Shown here piece after piece: positions 57,071-64,000 of a stretch of 64,000 nucleotides of DNA. A model generated the notes under the pieces. That model was not told the origin of the DNA. It made no database searches and worked only from the letters and a program-made list of their open reading frames with translations. Made by a program: the position numbers and the translations under genes. Source of the stretch: Enoplolaimus lenunculus (Eukaryota > Nematoda > Enoplea > Enoplida > Thoracostomopsidae); NCBI GenBank assembly GCA_030248215.1, contig JASANG010002875.1:124001-188000 (forward strand), in the 5' to 3' direction. How positions within the stretch are numbered: the stretch's first letter is position 1; each line of letters begins with the position of its first letter.

Positions 57071-57505
57071 GAATAAGAAGGAAGACTGATATTTATTTGG
57101 CCTCTCCAGAGGGTTCCCCTGTTTTTTCGTTAGAGACTGTTATTTATTTTTAACCCACCCCCCGCCGCCCTTCGGTTCTGATATATATCTGCTATTGCTA
57201 CTATCCGTTGAATTAAACGTTTGTTTGCCTTGCCGTGTATCAAAAGCTTGAGCGATAATGCAAAGTTATACTTAGGAATGTACTTTCAAAATTTAGGTAT
57301 CCTTTAAAGCTTCGAACTCAACTTTATTTAGTCCTGGAGTTATTTATGCTCTACAATTTGGAATAATTGATATTTATGGACTATAATTGGGGTTTAGTTA
57401 CCATCCGCTCACGCACTTTTATTAGGGATACAGAATCCTATTGATTACGATTTAAAATGGACGCCCCCTCTTATTACTTCCCCGCACTTATTCTGGCTGC
57501 TACAG
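57071..57505 (+). mobile_element. TA-family MITE missing its outer 5' end
   Basis: It begins at GAATAAGAAGGAAGACTG, lacking the first dozen terminal bases, and ends GGCTGCTACAG followed by TA. The junction falls inside a minisatellite unit (CAGGAATAATGTAAGC). Confidence 0.8.
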
Positions 57506-59234
57506 TATGTTAAAGGTTAATACAAAATTTAACATTTCCTAACTCTAAAATTACTTAATTTCTGCTTGCTGCATCTATACTGGCAGTCACTTTGCAAACC
57601 AAAACTAAATATACTAAAACATTGTCGCGAATTGAAAATGATAGTTTTAATGGGGAGTCTCTCATCTGGTAAAGTTTTTAAAATTTTCAACAATTGAGCT
57701 TGGAAATCGGTAAAATTTAATTAAACCAGTTAATTAGTTGAAATTGCCAGAAATTTTCCACCATAGCGACGCATCTTTTATAGTGGACCCTACATAATGC
57801 TGATAAAGCTATAAATTGTCAATTTCACGAAACGGAAAAATTGTTTCGTGATATATATATACACTTTGTTCTATTTTTATGCAATTTTGCAGAGTTATTG
57901 GTGTCACGCGCAATAGTTAGTTTATCAATTTTATTCCCGAAATACCATAGTTTTTCCACCTGTGTCAATAGATACGTGTGTTAAGACAGCAAAAGGAAAT
58001 TATATAACATTGATTGAATTCGTATGCCTATTGTGCCACTTTAAGTAGCCTTTTGGTTACTCAAAATGTGCCGCTAATTCTGTCCTTAGTTGTATTCTCA
58101 ACTGTGTGTAGCAAATATCACCTCATCAGTCAGTAAGAGGTGTTAAACACTGCTTCTAAATAAGGTGAATAACAGATGGAAGTGGGGCTTACACGAAACT
58201 TGCTCTCTCACCCACAAATTTAGCAAATAGATAACAGATCGCTTTTGTGTTCTTGTTTACATTTTTGGTTTTGCAGTAAAAATGAAAGCCATCTTCGATC
58301 GAGTTTTACTTGCTCAGTGAAGTTTAAGCTGAATTAGCAAGCGGCGGCTCAAAAACTCACTAAACGATAAAAAATTTTGAATGGTCAATCCAATCTGCTA
58401 AAAAAATTTTAGCTTGTTTTGAAGAAATAAAATTTGAAACCAAGAGAAATATATTTCCAGATTTTTGCCATTTATTGCTATCGCGAAACATTAGCGGCCA
58501 AATCAGTTCCACCGCCACACGGTTCACACCCCACTTTCGTGGCGTGCGCAAAAATTATATTTGGGGGGCACCGAAGAGTTTTGGGGGGCCACTACAATTA
58601 CAGCTCAAAATTGTTTACTTTTAGACCGAGTCTCTTTGGGGGCACCAGCCAAATTTGGAAGGCACGGCCCCCAGCGCCCTCCGTGGGGACGCCTTGCGCC
58701 CACTCTCATCTCTGATTTGAAACAAATGCAAAACATTGCTGAATTATAAAAATCTCTATTGCGGGTTCGTCAGCTTTAAATATGATATCGTCAAATGATA
58801 ATAAGTGTTTGTGCTATACGAAACTCAGCACACCTGAAAGTACGGCACTAAGCTTGGTACTATGTATTGGTCAGTGGTCACAACGTTGAAATCTAATGCA
58901 ACCTACCTACACAGTTGTATACCACAGTTCAGAGAGACATATTGGTTTCTGGACGATATATATGTCATTCTCAAACAGCTGTTTGCTCTGGATGGCAACT
59001 GGGACGCTCCAAACAACAACTGCTGTTCAGGGCAGCGCAAAACACTGCTACACCACGTATACCAACAAGACAATAATAGTTTTGAACAGCTTAGAAATTC
59101 GTGTCTATTTCTTGGTCGCCCCGAAACTTGCTGCAATGTATGCTCACTCGTGCTCAGGCTGGCCCCGATTTCAAGTTGTCTATCTCGTTACTTAAAAGCA
59201 GTCTAAAAGATGTCGTTGATGTCGGATCAGGATT

Positions 59235-59345
59235 GCAAATAAAATTGTACTATAGGTCTGAGAGCGGAGTTTGTGATCCAAATACAGCTAACCTGACTAC
59301 GCAACTTTCCATCGCACTATCATAGTTTCGAATCACCAACGATAA
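59235..59345 (+). repeat. dispersed repeat shared with 25,930-26,060
   Basis: Plus-strand partner of the intronic copy in the transporter gene; see that entry for the matching blocks. Confidence 0.55.
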
Positions 59346-59384
59346 GCGGAATAAGTTTTAGCTGCGGGTTCAATGTATGTATCT

Positions 59385-59530
59385 TTATATGGAGCAACCG
59401 GGGGTTAAAAACCGGAGCCGGAACACGACGTCAACGAAATTTGCCGGAGCCGGAGGTAAGGCGAAATTAGGTAGCCAAAATGACGTTTAACTTGTTTATT
59501 TTAGCAAATATTTGTAATGTGTTGTTAATT
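59385..59530 (+). repeat. CCGGAGCCGG dispersed repeat, copy 2
   Basis: AAACCGGAGCCGGAAC, TTGCCGGAGCCGGAGGTAAG and GCAAATATTTGTAATGTGTT, in the order seen at 56,255. A further CCGGAGCCGCAGGCAATG lies at about 59,715. Confidence 0.6.
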
Positions 59531-61700
59531 CGTTTGTGTATACACAAATTTTTTTACAAAATCTTGACAATTTTTTCCTCAATGTTTCACCAAATGTTTA
59601 AACAATACTCGCGAAAAACATATATTTTGTAAAATAATGCAAAATTTAACTATCGAAATTGACGAAACTTCCGGCCAATAATCTACTGGAGCCGAATGTT
59701 GATTTTCTGCCGGAGCCGCAGGCAATGTTTTGTTGTACCCTGATATATAGGTATACTAGGTTTTCAAAACAATTTTCGAAACGAGATTTTTGACAGTGCT
59801 AACTATAAACCTCAATTTTCAAAATTACTTCAAATAAAGCTTATATGAACCCACCAAACCGTTGAAAGGTTCGTTTGTAAATGTGCCGCAAAACTAAACG
59901 CCTCGGCTATTTTAATACTTCAACCAAGCGTACAAATTTGAGTTATTTTTGCTTCGTATGACATACCACGAGACTGCTACAAAAGTTTATCGTTGGACAG
60001 AATTTGCGCAGTATATAACAAAAAACAATGCAAACTGTATCAACCGGAATGAGAGTGGAGCGGCAGCACCTTTCATTTACGGACAGTAATTTTGCTTCTC
60101 AGCCTATTCTCTTGTTATTTGGACCCCATAGCTTTTACCCCTGTCATTGAGTTCTGTATGAGTTGACTATGTTGATTAGGAGTATTCTATTGAAACTTTA
60201 GTACACTTTACTTTTTTGTATATAGGCAATATACTTTGAGAAATCAAATTCCATGCTGAACATAACTTTAGTCCATATATTTTCATTTACTTACGTAATC
60301 TGATTATCGTAGTTTACATTTACGGACTCGAAGCATGGACAGAGTTTATTGATTTGGATTAACAACAGAGATCACTCTTGTTATCCGTTCTGTTTCTACG
60401 AGTCCCTACGGCACAGAGATAGAAATGAAGCATGGGATGCCATGGGTTCTTGGGCGGTGCGGAATTGGACTTGTATAGGACAGGTTACCCCATATAGTAC
60501 AAAAATACGACAAAAATTGACAAAAAATTTTTCAGTTTTGAAACATTTAGCTCAAAAATAAAGATAAAATTCTGGCACTTAAGATTGTTATTGTTCATCT
60601 ATTTCGCGAGAAAATAAATTAATTACGTAGAAAAAATATGGAAATTAACATAAAAATCGCTGAAATGCTGTTGTATTGTGTTATGTAACTGCATTTTTTG
60701 TGAACAGGAGCGAATCGTTTTTTCCGTGAGGTCCTTTGAGGCCCATGGGACGGTTAGAAAGAAAAAATGTTTCTGGGTGTTTGGGGGCGATTGGTCGTAG
60801 GCCGCTTATTTCGTTCATTGCTACAGCATTTTCGCTTTTGTTCGCTCAATTCTAAATGTTTAATCCAAAGGCTATGAAAAGCAATTGTGAAAAATATCAA
60901 CAACCATTTCTTTAAAACAACACTTTTCCCAATTTAGTCATAGAGCAACTGGAATGTGACATTTAAAAATTTAGATAAAACGCACCACCATCCGTGTCAA
61001 GTGTCAAAAAATTAAAAAATTTAAAAATGCAAGCAAACGTATACAATAATCTGGTAAACGTATTTGAAAATCTCTAACCTTGGAACATTTTTAACATTTT
61101 CAGCTGTAGCATATATTTGAAGCGGCGACGAGGACAGTAGTAAGTTTGCAAACGTTTGGCGAACAGGACTAATTGTTCCCGCAAAATAATATAATTATTT
61201 TGAAAATCAGGTAAAGCACATGTTATATACTAGCTCCAAGAATTTTTGTAAAATTTGTGCTATTATTTCAGTGCGTTTGTGTGTAACGATAATGCAAATT
61301 CGAAAGCGTGAATTGCTAAGATTTCTCAAAACAAAGCTTAAAATCGAATTTTTACATCGCTTTTAGCTGATTGTTTTTAAACCTAGCAAACTCAACATCA
61401 GTTAAATTAGTTAATTGTGTACGGTAAAATTAGTTGACTTTCGGCTTCGTTTTTTCACCTACGGTTGCACCCTGATTTGTTGGGACTACGAATAATTTAG
61501 ATTCATTATTTTTGCAAGCTCTAAATTTTCAATTATTTCAGTGGTATTTTGTTTATTTTATGTATTCCTATAAAAACAAAACATTTTAATTTGAACCACG
61601 GTTTTCGAAACTTTACTGATGAGGTGTGATTCGGTTAGAGCGTTGTTTGCTCTCAAATAAAACAAACATGTGCGCTTTGAGGAAGTGATGCAATTGCATA

Positions 61701-62141
61701 CTATAATGACCCGAATAAGACGGGGGGGACTGATATTTATTTGGTCATTCCGGGGGAACCCCACTGTTATTCGGTTACGGACTGTTATTTATTTTCAACC
61801 CGCTTTCCGCCACCTTTCGTTACTGATATATACGGTATTGCAACTATCCGGTGAATTAAACGTTTTTTGCCTTGCATCAAAACCTTAAGCGATAATGCAA
61901 TTATACTTTAGAAATTTACTTTCAAAACTAAGTATGCTTTAAAGTTTCGAACTCAACATTATTTGGTTCTGGAGTCATTTATGCGCAGCGATTAAAGGAT
62001 AATTGACATTTATGGACTGTAATTAGGGCTTAGGGACTCTATCCGCTTACAGAGTGTTATTAGGGATACGGATTCCTATTGATTGGGACTCAAAATGGGG
62101 ACTCCCCCTCTTATTACCCCCTCTTATTCGGGTCACTACAG
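61701..62141 (+). mobile_element. TA-flanked MITE, near-complete copy
   Basis: CTATAATGACCCGAATAAGA begins and CTCTTATTCGGGTCACTACAG ends, with TA on both sides. It carries every family landmark (TTATTTGGTCATTCC, GTTATTCGGTTACGGACTG, GCGATAATGCAATTATAC, TATTGATTGGGACTCAAAAT). It is the best reference copy in the window. Confidence 0.9.
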
Positions 62142-62255
62142 TATTTATTTGCACACAGGTCACATAAACTTGCCCGTATTTCAAGTGGTGATTAAGATAA
62201 TTTTTAAGACTGAATAAATAAAAAAATAGGACAATTAATGTAATTTGCAATCCAG

Positions 62256-64000
<1,745 letters not shown>

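Larger units (their letters stand above)
57506..61700. other. gene-poor region with two dispersed repeats
   Basis: Repeat copies lie at 59,235-59,345 (shared with 25,930-26,060) and 59,385-59,530 (CCGGAGCCGG family). Overlapping ORFs at 58,862-59,206 and 58,896-59,195 are open in two frames but lack motifs. A 35-36-bp candidate micro-exon (acceptor TTTTCAG at 61,104, donor GTAAGT at 61,140) has no partner exon. Confidence 0.4.

Noticed and set aside
58862-59206. Overlapping plus-strand ORFs of 114 and 99 codons
   Set aside because: Two frames open at once and no motif. The region borders a dispersed repeat, so chance or decayed repeat is more likely than a gene.

Overview
This is animal nuclear DNA: AT-rich, intron-bearing, with GT-AG introns whose acceptors are pyrimidine-rich (TTTCAG, TTTTAG), and crowded with short non-autonomous DNA transposons. 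The species cannot be read from the sequence. My best guess is a non-vertebrate deuterostome such as an ascidian. The reason is a gene closely matching human SLC4A11 in sequence, rebuilt here as 19 coding exons (human SLC4A11 also has about 19, from memory). TTAGGC-like tracts might suggest a nematode, but here they belong to a dispersed repeat, so I give them little weight.

Layout. (1) 1-12,040, plus strand: a possible terminal exon at 606-716; a two-exon gene for a 116-residue single-pass membrane protein (1,238-3,508); and a four-exon gene for a 214-residue secreted cysteine-rich protein with an antistasin-like segment (9,247-12,038). (2) 13,870-29,344, minus strand: an SLC4A11-type transporter of 842 residues. 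All 18 exon junctions keep frame, and nearly every exon aligns to human SLC4A11 from memory. (3) 32,561-45,978, minus strand, upstream of that gene: a small alternative first exon and a three-exon unit encoding 753 mostly disordered residues. Both end in the same splice phase as the normal first exon, so they may be alternative starts of the transporter. Each start has a TATA-like box about 75-95 bp upstream. (4) 46,000-64,000: almost no recognisable genes; three small plus-strand ORFs near 48.6-49.6 kb, then repeats.

The most unusual feature is inside the SLC4A11 gene. The last 86 nt of one transmembrane exon plus 10 nt of its intron, including the GTAAGT donor, are repeated head to tail eight times (96-bp units, 16,997-17,764). 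This leaves eight competing splice donors, with an in-frame TAA just past each.

The repeats are varied. They include a TA-flanked MITE family with about ten copies, PIF/Harbinger-like MITEs with TTA/TAA target duplications, and two hAT-like MITEs with 8-bp target duplications. There is also a 496-bp long-TIR element, palindromic foldback elements, a giant foldback whose arms are minisatellite arrays (54.1-57.07 kb) with a smaller relative at 3.8-4.7 kb, and a tRNA-derived SINE family. I saw no retrovirus-like or capsid-bearing element. All spliced models were read by eye from splice sites, phase and remembered homologues, without alignment software or transcripts.
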